The position numbers and the translations under genes were made by a program. Under the pieces are notes generated by a model that saw only the letters and a program-made list of their open reading frames with translations, did not search any database and was not told the DNA's origin. DNA of 64,000 bases from an uncultured Kiritimatiellota bacterium (lineage in GTDB: Bacteria > Verrucomicrobiota > Kiritimatiellia > RFP12 > UBA1067). Location: assembly GCA_934635045.1 (NCBI GenBank), contig CAKTZA010000010.1:9617-73616 (forward strand), read 5' to 3'. Numbering within the stretch: position 1 is the first letter of the stretch; each line of letters opens with the position of its first letter. This document shows positions 16,801 through 23,498 of the stretch, one piece after another.

Positions 16801-19122
16801 ATCTACGGCTACCCGTATGACGACGACATCGGCCCCGGCAAGACGTACCCGCAGGGCTACGCGGGACCCGACATCTACCACTACGAGTACGTCGAGACGT
16901 ACGACCTCGACGGCTCGGGCGGCGTCAACGGCGCGTATCGCGGCGTCGCGGCGGGCGACGGCAGCTACGGGCGCTACATCGACGTCACGGTCGACGACTA
17001 CCGGCTCGTCACGACGAACGTGACGGGAACCTTCCAGGCCGAGATCGACACGTCGCTCGCGGACAACGGGTTCTTCGGCAACATCATCGTCGGCGCGGTG
17101 TCGTGGTACCAGGACAAGCTCGCGGCCGCCAGCGGGTACATCGACCCGTGGTCGAAGTACACGGGCCTCGCGTCCGCCGACTTCCAGCTGCCGGTCGCGG
17201 TCGTCGACACGGCGGGCGACGCCCTGGACGGCAAGGTGGACTACACGTTCGCCGTCGCGGCGTGGTCGAACGCGCCGTGGGTCGCGAGCTACTACGTCGG
17301 CGAGAACGGCTTCACGCCGAAGCCGAGGGAGTTCCACGGGCAGCGCAAGGCCGAAGGCGAGACGCAGCTCGCCCTGAACGGCTACGCGAAGCTCCTCGCC
17401 GAGATCGACGTCAAGGCGAACGCGCTCTTCGCGGCGAACGCGAAGCTCCAGGGCCTCATCGACGAGCTGACGACGCTCGACTACACGACGCAGATGGGCT
17501 ACGTCACCGACGCGGCGCAGAAGGAGGTCGAGAACTACACGGCCGCCTGCAAGAAGAACGCCGAGACGGTCGAGAGGACCCTGACCGCGCTCAAGGAGCT
17601 CAAGGACACGCTCACGGAGTCGGGCGTCGAGGCCTTCCCGAAGCTGACGGGCCTCTCGTTCGACCTCACCTCGGCCGGGCGCGCCGCGCTCCTCGCCGTC
17701 AAGAGCGGCGTCAACGACCTCCTCAACGGGCAGATCAACGCCCAGTCGTTCAAGGTCCAGAAGTGCGAGGAGGCGATCGAGGAGCTCGAGGACACGCTGT
17801 CGAAGCAGTTCTCCGCGTGGATGAGCAACGCCGACCGGCAGAAGAAGATCGCGGCGATCAAGGAGCAGACGGCCAAGGTGAAGGGTGCGCTCGCCGAGCT
17901 GGAGATCGCGTTCACCGACGCGAACGAGCGGCGCATGAACTTCGCGAAGGTCGTCGCGGAGGGCGATGCGCTCCAGGCTGAGCGCGAGCGTCTGCGCATC
18001 CAGTGGGCGGCGGACCTCTCGCAGAGCCGCTACCGCAACATGACGTACCAGATCTTCCGAAACGACGCGCTCCAGCGCTACCACGAGGCGTTCGAGCTCG
18101 CGGCGAAGTACGCGTTCCTCGCGGCGAAGGCCTACGACTACGAGACGGGCCTCCTCCAGAGCGACCGCGCGAACACCGCCGGGTCGGCGTTCATGACGTC
18201 GATCGTCAAGGCGCGCGCGCTCGGCCGCTTCACGGGCGACGGCGAGCCGCTCGTCGGCGGCGACGCGGGCGACCCGGGCCTGGCCGACATCCTCGCGCGG
18301 ATGGAGCAGAACTGGTCCGTCCTCAGGACGCGCCTCGGCTTCAACAACGCGCAGGGCGACCTCGACTCGTTCTCGCTCAGGGCCGACCTCTTCGGCAAGG
18401 CGAGGGACGCGGCGGGCGACGCGGCGTGGAAGGACGCGCTCGCGGCCTGCTGGATCGACGACCTGCGTACGCATCCGGCCTTCGCGCGGCTCTGCCAGCC
18501 CTTCGACCCGATGAAGGCGCGGGAGCCGGGCTTCGCGATCCCGTTCCGCACGGTCATCGCCGCGCGCAAGGACCTCTTCGGCAACGACCTCATGGGCGGC
18601 TCGACGGCCTACTCCTCGACCTACTTCGCGACGAAGCTCCGGGCCGTCGGCGTCTGGATCGAGGGCGCGGGCGCATCGGCCGCACTGCCGAAGCGTCCCG
18701 AGGTCTACCTCGTGCCGGCCGGGCTCGACTTCATGCGCGTGCCTGTCAAGGCGTCGGGGAACGCCGCCGCGGTCCGCACGTGGCAGGTGGTCGACCAGGT
18801 GCTGCCCGTGCCGTACTCGCTCGCCGAGAGCGACTGGGAGTCGGGCGACTGGAGCATGCTCAAGGACGTCTTCGGCAACGAGATGGCCCTCGAGCGGCGG
18901 CATCCCGCCATCCGCGCGAACGTCGGCGCGACGTTCGACGAGGCGGCGACGATGACCTACAACGCGCGGCTGGTCGGCCGCTCCGTCTGGAACGACCAGT
19001 GGTACGTATTCATCCCGGCGGCGTCCCTCAATGCGGACGATGCGGCGGCGAAGCGGAACTTCCTCGACGCGGTGCGCGACATCCACCTGAACCTGAAGAC
19101 CTACTCGTTCAGCGGCAATTGA
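10849..19122 (+). CDS. Giant secreted LamG-containing protein, 2757 aa
   Basis: Third gene of the surface operon. Signal peptide MRKRTIGRLLLTAAALGGAFAVRAA. Visible regions: residues ~30-680, beta-rich with no known family; ~690-890, a LamG/concanavalin-like jelly roll (VTSNFTFEARIV, HVVFRHEGTTWTFYLNGHCLG, VHYLRLWSEARTAKQLDRNRY, DSSGHGAHAYLG); ~900-1530, more beta modules with D/Y/G-rich loops; ~1535-2150, mostly helical, including GHGDAWGHYLSAEKGYYALL near 1745; ~2170-2435, long heptad-like coiled coil; and a C-terminal globular end. No LPXTG, autotransporter barrel or sorting tag is seen. Likely a very long cell-surface or secreted adhesin or predation factor. Function unknown. The neighbouring tail-fibre-like and calcium-repeat proteins suggest one extracellular complex. 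GC bias makes the opposite strand open over almost all its length, but only this strand has a ribosome context and signal peptide. Confidence 0.9.
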   Translation: MRKRTIGRLLLTAAALGGAFAVRAAGPTDNLRADYRNAVHGAPWTNGAEQVAVQLGAGSGYHFTTNRTIRYLRFGQYNQTTYPTLETLQVGLQSVFPTPVLRSTLGQPIAGASANRFLGEALTPPADWDGTEPEIEEGTGGNAVWIDFAKEVIACEAGPVRITWPLTGGGTKLETAVVAASPNKRPVRLYWTHERPAYAGDSAYTALQNAGPTVTFGQNYKVHLYPTSRIGVYDPKAGKDSGYTAGDGRGYVCLNGNELQAFAGSYGTFLIVYSRLDEALNERRMLAYELVEVLEPKQTQIDVKIGDQLKPQTRDFSTNELFPRVTRGLTDESENGEVYVYQHGTGAQKNYLWAIRDSSANPWKIEVFWRAKEELDVVWPFEVDIYGASWDTAGAQPYVRDTENAEGGPAKAEPVVYYPSGLTVEAMDYQVVAAGSGMKEQKHLHVSDGLFYSDWADAATYALLKYTSGDAVWFQTVRSLPAKATARLAELALDYAGACTNVAYRTGAATNAVGALDVATNVALAAEIRAPFAGADGFFYPGWIRRDHKPSAGAYPVRNPYNASLYAYPTGYRPPDELFSPIYPVNLGELEVWWSLPSKLMGAARPNGGSAEPLASPVYFPSIPLVYTVHTPEQIAVLAGDYAAKPQIVIASGLGSAGFALNDHLTGHAQETAPALVWNPTAPYPDLFAASVSLGGLDNPAGVTSNFTFEARIVCDTGADGGEKYMAFERPLISFYASSGDGEASAQTPYLRLGVSADGRVFVNGEEAVPGMHQETLQGNVTTIWGFPYRFAEFGAQMGKSGEARGPQGAHVVFRHEGTTWTFYLNGHCLGTCEGEAAVDVARDTARVFECNSGPGVCYRGPVHYLRLWSEARTAKQLDRNRYAACPASADLVFQYDGPSQTFETYGDESAVAGPVKDGFLSDSSGHGAHAYLGYPAETNGTDTTMWLSAGTMTGVALRQPQPGRTFPADATIYRQPDPGLDGYNPNEEHALLVGGVAHALRCDLNRTERDGAGEEAFTSLPYALVQYVDADTRRPTMCALRVVPENDMYRFRRYLTAGSMVQSPDPLARLQPANLQAFVSGPTYGAEETCFRDRKGWFWAHQAGDDGGPTNYVFEISYPSQAAFDYPDGSAPEAGAHVPWMANYAQRDDGYVWTLWGSDGPSPFPERDASDPVGTAIDYTYVVDWPESVPGLYVNDTLHGAKDGLPAVRGQLSAKILYQQSAATGGVASVRLIDPETRQGGKLLAIPDDIRTYRDPKTSKRRFTDLPPMLRDRFQWNPTAFHDMTHNDSRELELTGQFIDEGAYQFALLNAMDARSKAVMLDPDLLPGADAAAWVAGVESVSSEPIVLADDVTPFTAMALATTGKGAGYVTLVFNDSTNLSMVAKSDVVTMSVIKVVPELYNGRLHVFQSENPLDRQVNVKYASDFGAKPELWEFEWQYCEPQGGAAAPAGDAGAWLSLAGSCGKPGVPMLDWITVGDAGVFGLSDHYVRCRYRALDPAVQALVGTGWSGWSPPKLAEGWVKRVLKAINPFDQKIRDFLNSKVDTSLSMVQQAGAPYQGDIPLNLEALGENGLIAIYETLLNQAKKLSVDADYLATESLALSLQMAAGRIAELYAVLGNEAYADALNPTVDLGADALVDDTAEGSVFPFMNQCESLLDEELCLLRGRDLSKAYAESWNANVEPSEYPYYNRLAWNFTADVMGGQVAYVENYGIRDVCGASDAVDPTAKDGVIDVYDAKVLYPQGHGDAWGHYLSAEKGYYALLRHPNFGWKPQIEGILAGQTEITIGYLHEKRFAQVAEMKAKTGERVVAATQRANYVAGASDTWLSAEDDDGTRAWGTDEWATRAHLGAYYDWATVNALLPARSAEEGLVRMLDRESTKELGAIAASARRIQSSADAADAGLNPLGLSDRAIPFDISPTEIDAGKTHFEQVLDRAKRAAKVAREVFLRAKAAANALRDQNASADYERLVSDEEAAIERRLIEIYGYPYDDDIGPGKTYPQGYAGPDIYHYEYVETYDLDGSGGVNGAYRGVAAGDGSYGRYIDVTVDDYRLVTTNVTGTFQAEIDTSLADNGFFGNIIVGAVSWYQDKLAAASGYIDPWSKYTGLASADFQLPVAVVDTAGDALDGKVDYTFAVAAWSNAPWVASYYVGENGFTPKPREFHGQRKAEGETQLALNGYAKLLAEIDVKANALFAANAKLQGLIDELTTLDYTTQMGYVTDAAQKEVENYTAACKKNAETVERTLTALKELKDTLTESGVEAFPKLTGLSFDLTSAGRAALLAVKSGVNDLLNGQINAQSFKVQKCEEAIEELEDTLSKQFSAWMSNADRQKKIAAIKEQTAKVKGALAELEIAFTDANERRMNFAKVVAEGDALQAERERLRIQWAADLSQSRYRNMTYQIFRNDALQRYHEAFELAAKYAFLAAKAYDYETGLLQSDRANTAGSAFMTSIVKARALGRFTGDGEPLVGGDAGDPGLADILARMEQNWSVLRTRLGFNNAQGDLDSFSLRADLFGKARDAAGDAAWKDALAACWIDDLRTHPAFARLCQPFDPMKAREPGFAIPFRTVIAARKDLFGNDLMGGSTAYSSTYFATKLRAVGVWIEGAGASAALPKRPEVYLVPAGLDFMRVPVKASGNAAAVRTWQVVDQVLPVPYSLAESDWESGDWSMLKDVFGNEMALERRHPAIRANVGATFDEAATMTYNARLVGRSVWNDQWYVFIPAASLNADDAAAKRNFLDAVRDIHLNLKTYSFSGN

Positions 19123-19138
19123 GAAAGGAGACCGGAAA

Positions 19139-20002
19139 ATGAAGATCCCATCCCTCATCCCCCACGCCCCATCCCTCGTCCTCGCGCTCGTCTGCGCGTC
19201 GTCGACGGCGGGGGCCGTTCCCCAGGCCCCGGTCATCACCTACGGCCTGGTGCGCGACGAGTTCGGCGTCCCGTTCTCGAAGGCGTCGGCCGTGACGCTC
19301 GAGCTCGTCCGCGACGGCGCGCGGGCCGGCACGGTCTACGCCCGCTGCGCGGTCGGCGATTCGGGCGTGCCCGGCATGAACTACCGCCTTTCGCTGGAGA
19401 TCGACTCGGACGGCCCGACGCGCGCGAACGCCGTCTGCGCCGGGACGGAGATGTTCGTCAGGGCGACCGCAGGCGGCACGGAGAAGCCGCTCTTCCCGAA
19501 TGCCGTCTTCGCGGTGCCGGCGCAGGGCGCCAAGCAGCGGCTCGACTTCTCGACGGGCACGGACGCGGACGGCGACGGCCTGCCCGACGAATGGGAGCGC
19601 TGGGTCCTCGAGAACGCCCCCGCGTGGCGGGGCGGCGCGGCGACGGACGCCGATGTCGCGGCCTTCCGCCCGGACGGCGACGCGGACGGCGACGGCATGA
19701 CGAACCTGCAGGAATACCTTGCCGGGACGGACCCCTTCCTCGCGACGGACCTCTTCAAGGTCGAGTCGTTCGAGATCCTGCCGGGCTCAGACCGCGCGCG
19801 GCTCGTCTTCCTGAGTGCGGAAGGCCGCACCTACCGCATCGTGAGCGCCGAAGCGCCGGGCGCGGACTGGACGCCTGTCGCGACGACGCGCACGGAAGGG
19901 GCCGCGCTCGCCTACGAGAGCTACAGGGGCACGGGACGGCGCATCGCCGTCTACCTGGACGCGCGGCTCGCCGCGCAGTTCTTCCGCGTCACGGCGGACT
20001 GA
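19139..20002 (+). CDS. Secreted protein with thrombospondin-type-3-like calcium repeats, 287 aa
   Basis: AAAGGAG lies before the ATG, 16 bases after the giant gene. The signal peptide's hydrophobic region is partly encoded by a CATCCC-type repeat (see 19146-19180). Residues ~25-135 form a beta domain; then two DxDxDG calcium-binding motifs occur (DADGDGLPDEWERWVL and DADGDGMTNLQEYLAGTDP). This is the pattern of thrombospondin type 3/dockerin-like repeats that end many exported PVC proteins. A beta-sandwich tail follows (RLVFLSAEGRTYRIVSA ... AAQFFRVTAD). Probably a calcium-dependent surface partner of the giant protein. Confidence 0.85.
   Translation: MKIPSLIPHAPSLVLALVCASSTAGAVPQAPVITYGLVRDEFGVPFSKASAVTLELVRDGARAGTVYARCAVGDSGVPGMNYRLSLEIDSDGPTRANAVCAGTEMFVRATAGGTEKPLFPNAVFAVPAQGAKQRLDFSTGTDADGDGLPDEWERWVLENAPAWRGGAATDADVAAFRPDGDADGDGMTNLQEYLAGTDPFLATDLFKVESFEILPGSDRARLVFLSAEGRTYRIVSAEAPGADWTPVATTRTEGAALAYESYRGTGRRIAVYLDARLAAQFFRVTAD
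19146..19180 (+). repeat. CATCCC low-complexity element inside a signal peptide
   Basis: Degenerate copies of CCATCCCTCATCCCC encode PSLIPHAPSL in the signal peptide of the 19139 gene. The sequence matches the style of the element before prfA (23437-23498, ending CCCTCATCCC). Confidence 0.5.
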
Positions 20003-20005
20003 TCC

Positions 20006-20383
20006 ATGGTCGTCACGAATGCGCTCGGCATCGCCTTCACGGCGACACTCCTCGCGGCGTCCGACGCCGGCGTGACGTTCGCCTTCCCGGAGGACGGGGC
20101 GACGAACGCCCTCGCGTGGGCGCAGCTCGCGCCCGCATCGCGCGCGGCGGTCTGCGACGCGCTCGACTTCGCACCCGTGCCGCCCGCGCTCGCGGCGACC
20201 TTCGCCTTGGCGCAGGGCGAGCTGCGGCGCATCGACGCGCTCGTCGCGGACGAACGCCTCGACGCGGAACAGGCCGCGCGCCGCCGCGCGTCGATCTGCG
20301 CGGCCTTTGCCCGACGCGCCCGCGCCGCCGGACAGGACGACGCGCAGGTCGCCCGCCTGCTCAGGCGCCTGCGGCGGAGTTGA
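20006..20383 (+). CDS. Small alanine/arginine-rich protein at the end of the surface operon, 125 aa
   Basis: ATG is 4 bases after the previous stop. The first ~25 residues are moderately hydrophobic (NALGIAFTATLLAASDAGVTF) and could insert in or cross the membrane. The rest is helical and very rich in A, R, D and L. I recognise no family. Position suggests a helper of the surface proteins, for example a chaperone, but this is inference. Confidence 0.6.
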   Translation: MVVTNALGIAFTATLLAASDAGVTFAFPEDGATNALAWAQLAPASRAAVCDALDFAPVPPALAATFALAQGELRRIDALVADERLDAEQAARRRASICAAFARRARAAGQDDAQVARLLRRLRRS

Positions 20384-20440
20384 TCGCACGGGTTCGTCGC
20401 CGCATCCATATGAATCGACAGGCAAGCCAATGACAATCAA

Positions 20441-20633
20441 CTGCCGGAGACCTTGGTTGTGCCCGAGAAACTGGGCGGAAAGCCGGTGACGCGTGAAGGA
20501 CTGCGTCAAGTACACGCTCCGCGCAGCAAGTTCGCTGGACATGGCGCGGGAGCATTGGACCGACTACGACACGCTCGAAGACAAATTGAAGAAAAACAGC
20601 CGCTTCTTCTACGTCGAGGTCGAGGCGAAGTAG
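20441..20633 (+). pseudogene. Decayed fragment of a leucine-rich-repeat surface protein
   Basis: The gene-free stretch 20384-20697 holds two out-of-frame pieces. The first, from 20441, reads LPETLVVPEKLGGKPVTREG, close to the repeat unit of BspA-type leucine-rich repeats (iPxxLggkpVt). The second (20493-20633) reads KDCVKYTLRAASSLDMA... to RFFYVEVEAK and a stop, like the end of an exported protein. A frameshift separates them and no start is credible. A remnant is the simplest reading. Confidence 0.4.
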
Positions 20634-20684
20634 GCGATTGGGCGACTGGCTTAGACAAAGCAAACGGGCCATGAGCCGATATGC

Positions 20685-20690
20685 TATAAT
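20685..20690 (+). promoter_or_regulatory. Extended -10 promoter of htpX, leaderless
   Basis: TGC-TATAAT ends 7 bases before the htpX ATG, so transcription must begin at or next to the start codon. No -35 and no ribosome site are seen. Confidence 0.75.
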
Positions 20691-20697
20691 GTCCGCC

Positions 20698-21588
20698 ATG
20701 AAACGCATTGTCCTGTTCTTGGTCACCAACCTTGCCGTGATGCTCACGCTGGGCATCGTCGCGAATGTCCTGTGTGCCGTTCTCGGCACGTCCGTCGCCG
20801 AACTCGTCGGCCCCGAGTGGGCGGATCTCCTCATCTTCGCCTTTGTCTATGGCCTTGTGGGCGCGTTCATTTCGCTCCTGCTGTCCAAGCCGATGGCGAA
20901 GATGGCGTGTGGCGCGCGGACGATTGACGGCAGCGAGGGCGAGTCCGAACGCTGGCTCGTCGCGACGGTCGAGGACCTCGCGCGGCGGGCGGGCGTGAAC
21001 ACGCCGGAGGTCGCGATCTATCCCGGCGCGGCGAACGCCTTTGCGACGGGCGCGTTCAAGAACCATGCGCTTGTCGCCGTCTCGACGGACATCATGGGCC
21101 AGATGTCGAAGGAAGAGCTGCGCGCCGTGCTCGGCCACGAGATGAGCCACGTCGCGAACGGCGACATGGTGACGCTGACGCTTGTGCAGGGCGTCCTGAA
21201 CGCCTTCGTGATCATGATCTCGCGCGTTCTCGCGTCCGTCCTTGCGAACGCCGGCAAGGGCGAGGGCGAGCGTCGCCGCGACAGTGGCGGGCTCTACTTC
21301 CTGCTCGTGATGGTTCTTCAGCTCGCACTCGGCATTCTCGCGTCGCTGGTCGTCTTCTGGTTCTCGCGCAAGCGCGAATACGCCGCCGACGCCGGTTCGG
21401 CGCGTCTCCTGGGCACGCCGTCGCCGATGATCGCGGCGCTGCGTCGGCTCGGCAACCTGCAGCCGGGCGTCCTTCCCGACTCGCTCAAGGCGATGGGCAT
21501 TGCCGAGGGCAAGAAGACGTCTGTCTGGTCGACGCATCCGGCGCTCGAAGACCGCATCGCCGCCCTGCAGAACCTGACGGTCGGCTGA
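20698..21588 (+). CDS. htpX: Membrane zinc metalloprotease HtpX
   Basis: The product is 296 aa. Two N-terminal membrane helices (residues ~3-25 and ~37-58) precede the catalytic site GHEMSHVANGD (HExxH near residue 147). A further pair of helices follows (~165-185, ~200-225), then FSRKREYAADAGSARLLG with the third zinc ligand Glu. HtpX degrades misfolded inner-membrane proteins together with FtsH. The ATG at 20698 is taken rather than the one at 20689, which overlaps the -10 box. ispA follows 14 bases downstream. Confidence 0.93.
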   Translation: MKRIVLFLVTNLAVMLTLGIVANVLCAVLGTSVAELVGPEWADLLIFAFVYGLVGAFISLLLSKPMAKMACGARTIDGSEGESERWLVATVEDLARRAGVNTPEVAIYPGAANAFATGAFKNHALVAVSTDIMGQMSKEELRAVLGHEMSHVANGDMVTLTLVQGVLNAFVIMISRVLASVLANAGKGEGERRRDSGGLYFLLVMVLQLALGILASLVVFWFSRKREYAADAGSARLLGTPSPMIAALRRLGNLQPGVLPDSLKAMGIAEGKKTSVWSTHPALEDRIAALQNLTVG

Positions 21589-21602
21589 AAGGAAAGAAGC
21601 CC

Positions 21603-22427
21603 ATGCAGACGGAGAATGATCCGGCACCGGCGTTGCGCGCGCTTGTCGAGGCGACGCTGAACGAAGTCCTGCCGGCGGCGACCGAACGGCCCGCGATTCT
21701 CGCCGAGGCGATGCGCTATGCCGTCGGTTCGGGCGGCAAGCGGATTCGTCCGCTCATCTGCCTCGCGTCGGCGATGGCCGTCGGCGGAAAGGCCGAGGAC
21801 GCGAAGTATCCGGCGGCCGCGATCGAGATCCTGCACAACTACACGCTCGTTCACGACGACTTGCCGGCGATGGACAACGATGTCCTGCGGCGCGGCCAGC
21901 CGACGGTCTGGAAGAAGTTCGGCGAGGCGAACGCGATTCTCGCAGGAGATGCGCTTCTGGCTCTCGCCTACCAGACGGCGGCCCGTGCGCCGCGCAACGT
22001 CGCGGCGATTGTCGGCGTGCTGGGCGAGAAAGGCGTCGGCGTCGTGCGCGGACAGGTCGAGGACGTGAAGGAAAATAATCGAATCATCGAATCGTCGAAT
22101 GATCGAAGCGAGGAATGTTCGGCGATTTCTTTCATCTACATTCACAAGACGGCTGACCTGTTCGTCGCGGCGGCGAAGATGGGGGCGTTGGCGGGCGGCG
22201 GCTGTCCGGGCGACGTGGAAAAATTGGAACGTTTCGCGCTGAATCTCGGACTCGCTTTTCAATACGAAGACGATCTCTTGGATGGCGACGGCCTCGCGTC
22301 GCGCGCGGAGACGGAACGCCGCGTATCCGAGACGACGGCGGCGGCGATTGCCGCATTGGAGGGATTGCCCGGCGAGACGGGCTTGCTTCGCGAGCTGGCC
22401 CGGCGTCTTGTCGGACGAAAGGCCTGA
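21603..22427 (+). CDS. ispA: Geranyl/farnesyl diphosphate synthase (short-chain polyprenyl synthase)
   Basis: The product is 274 aa, slightly short for the ~295-residue family. The first aspartate-rich motif is DDLPAMD (Asp85-Asp86) after LVH, with the substrate-binding GGKRIRP near the N terminus. The second is YEDDLLD at ~221. It condenses IPP with DMAPP/GPP for quinone and undecaprenyl synthesis. The usual region between GQxxD (here GQVEDV) and the IHxxKT motif (YIHKTADL) carries an AT-rich 8-base-period insert (22071-22110). AAAGGAAAG lies before the ATG; it may be co-transcribed with htpX and the following nucleotidase gene. Confidence 0.93.
   Translation: MQTENDPAPALRALVEATLNEVLPAATERPAILAEAMRYAVGSGGKRIRPLICLASAMAVGGKAEDAKYPAAAIEILHNYTLVHDDLPAMDNDVLRRGQPTVWKKFGEANAILAGDALLALAYQTAARAPRNVAAIVGVLGEKGVGVVRGQVEDVKENNRIIESSNDRSEECSAISFIYIHKTADLFVAAAKMGALAGGGCPGDVEKLERFALNLGLAFQYEDDLLDGDGLASRAETERRVSETTAAAIAALEGLPGETGLLRELARRLVGRKA
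22071..22110 (+). repeat. In-frame 8-base-period CGAATNNN element inside ispA
   Basis: Consecutive units CGAATCAT, CGAATCGT, CGAATGAT and CGAAGCGA follow AAAATAAT. They encode ENNRIIESSNDRSEE (residues ~157-169) between two conserved motifs of the enzyme. The first ~20 bases match the element in hisH (48247) almost base for base. A degenerate opposite arm (TTCGGCGATTTC) may follow at ~22118. Confidence 0.8.
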
Positions 22428-23033
22428 ATGCGCATCTACTGTGACATGGACGACATCCTCTGCGAGACGGCGGCGACGCTCTGCCGTGTCGCGGCGGAGA
22501 AGTTCGGCGTGCGCGTGCGCTACGAGGAAGTGCGCAACTTCGACTTGCAGCAGACCTTCGGCCTGACGGAAGACCAGATGAAGGACTTCATGCGCGCGGC
22601 GCATGAGCCGTCGTGTCTGCTTTCCTATCCCGAGACGCCGGGGGCGGTCGCGGAGCTCAAGTCGCTTGTCGCCGCCGGACATGACGTCGAGATCGTGACG
22701 GGACGCCCCGCGACCTCGCATGCGGCGACGGAAGCGTGGCTGAGGGCCGCCGGGCTGGGCGCGCTGCCGGTCACGTACGTGAACAAGTACGGTCGCCGCT
22801 TCTCGCAGGACGGCGATGCGCCGGAGATGGTGCCGCTGGCCGACCTGCTGAAGCGCCACTATGACGTCGCGATTGACGATTCGCCCCTCATCTTGTCTGC
22901 GCTTGCGGCGTGGACGAAGACGCGGGTGCTGGTCTTCGGCCGTCCGTGGAACAGGGACTTCGCGTTAGCGCCGAACATGACGCGCGTGAAGTCGTGGGCG
23001 GATATCCTTCGCGAGATCTCGCTGCCTGGGTGA
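22428..23033 (+). CDS. HAD-family 5'-nucleotidase (NT5C-like)
   Basis: The product is 201 aa; the ATG directly follows the ispA stop (TGAATG). The N-terminal DMDDILCET is the HAD DxDxT/V nucleophile motif in the form typical of 5'(3')-deoxyribonucleotidases. EIVTGRP supplies motif II (T/S), and the acidic motif lies in VAIDDSP. Residues ~20-70 form the small cap. It likely dephosphorylates (deoxy)nucleoside monophosphates. The assignment to NT5C rather than another HAD phosphatase is moderate. Confidence 0.82.
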   Translation: MRIYCDMDDILCETAATLCRVAAEKFGVRVRYEEVRNFDLQQTFGLTEDQMKDFMRAAHEPSCLLSYPETPGAVAELKSLVAAGHDVEIVTGRPATSHAATEAWLRAAGLGALPVTYVNKYGRRFSQDGDAPEMVPLADLLKRHYDVAIDDSPLILSALAAWTKTRVLVFGRPWNRDFALAPNMTRVKSWADILREISLPG

Positions 23034-23084
23034 GAGGATGTCGTCCTTTGAGTCGCCGATGGCGGTCAGCGACGTGTGCCCCCC

Positions 23085-23113
23085 TTGCGCGGCGGGCTGA
23101 AATTCGGTATACT
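23085..23113 (+). promoter_or_regulatory. Promoter of rpmE
   Basis: TTGCGC (23085-23090) and TATACT (23108-23113) are separated by 17 bases. It lacks the TGN extension that most promoters here have. The leader of ~47 bases ends in AAAGG before the rpmE ATG. Confidence 0.65.
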
Positions 23114-23167
23114 ACACACCTAATTTCTCGAAGAGAAACCGAGAAAACGACTTTTGAAAGGCTAAAA

Positions 23168-23374
23168 ATGAAAAAAGACATCCATCCGAAGTACGAAGAC
23201 GCCACCATCACCTGCGCGTGCGGCAACGTCATCCACACCCGTTCCACCAAGAAGGAGATGACGGTCAACACCTGCTCGGCGTGCCACCCGTACTTCACCG
23301 GCGCGAAGACCATGGTCGATACGGAAGGCCGCGTCGACTCGTTCAAGAAGCGCTACGCGAAGTTCGCGAAGTAA
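23168..23374 (+). CDS. rpmE: 50S ribosomal protein L31
   Basis: The product is 68 aa: MKKDIHPKYEDATITCACGNVIHTRSTKKEMTVNTC-SACHPYFTGA, a full-length L31. The cysteines C16, C18, C37 and C40 match the zinc-binding (C+) form. ATG 23168 has AAAGG upstream; the longer frame is not homologous. It sits before prfA, a frequent arrangement. Confidence 0.97.
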   Translation: MKKDIHPKYEDATITCACGNVIHTRSTKKEMTVNTCSACHPYFTGAKTMVDTEGRVDSFKKRYAKFAK

Positions 23375-23436
23375 GCGCAAAGCCTCTTTCGAGGGCAAGA
23401 CCGGGCGTCCGGGCCGCAGGGCTTGGGCGTCCGTTT

Positions 23437-23498
23437 CTGTTCCCCGCTCCCCGTCCCTGTTCCCCGTCCCTGTTCCCCGTTCCCTCTTCCCTCATCCC
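23437..23498 (+). repeat. CTGTTCCCC pyrimidine repeat in the prfA leader
   Basis: Degenerate units (CTGTTCCCCG, CTCCCCGTCC, CTGTTCCCCGTTCC, CTCTTCC, CTCATCCC) run up to the prfA ATG. No ribosome site is present. The same units occur inside rfbB (39744-39816). Confidence 0.75.

Noticed and set aside
10876..19239. An open frame of ~2790 codons on the minus strand opposite the giant surface gene
   Set aside because: It is a codon-bias shadow: extremely R/V/D/A-rich, no domains, no signal or ribosome site, while the plus strand has a signal peptide, LamG domain and tight operon spacing.
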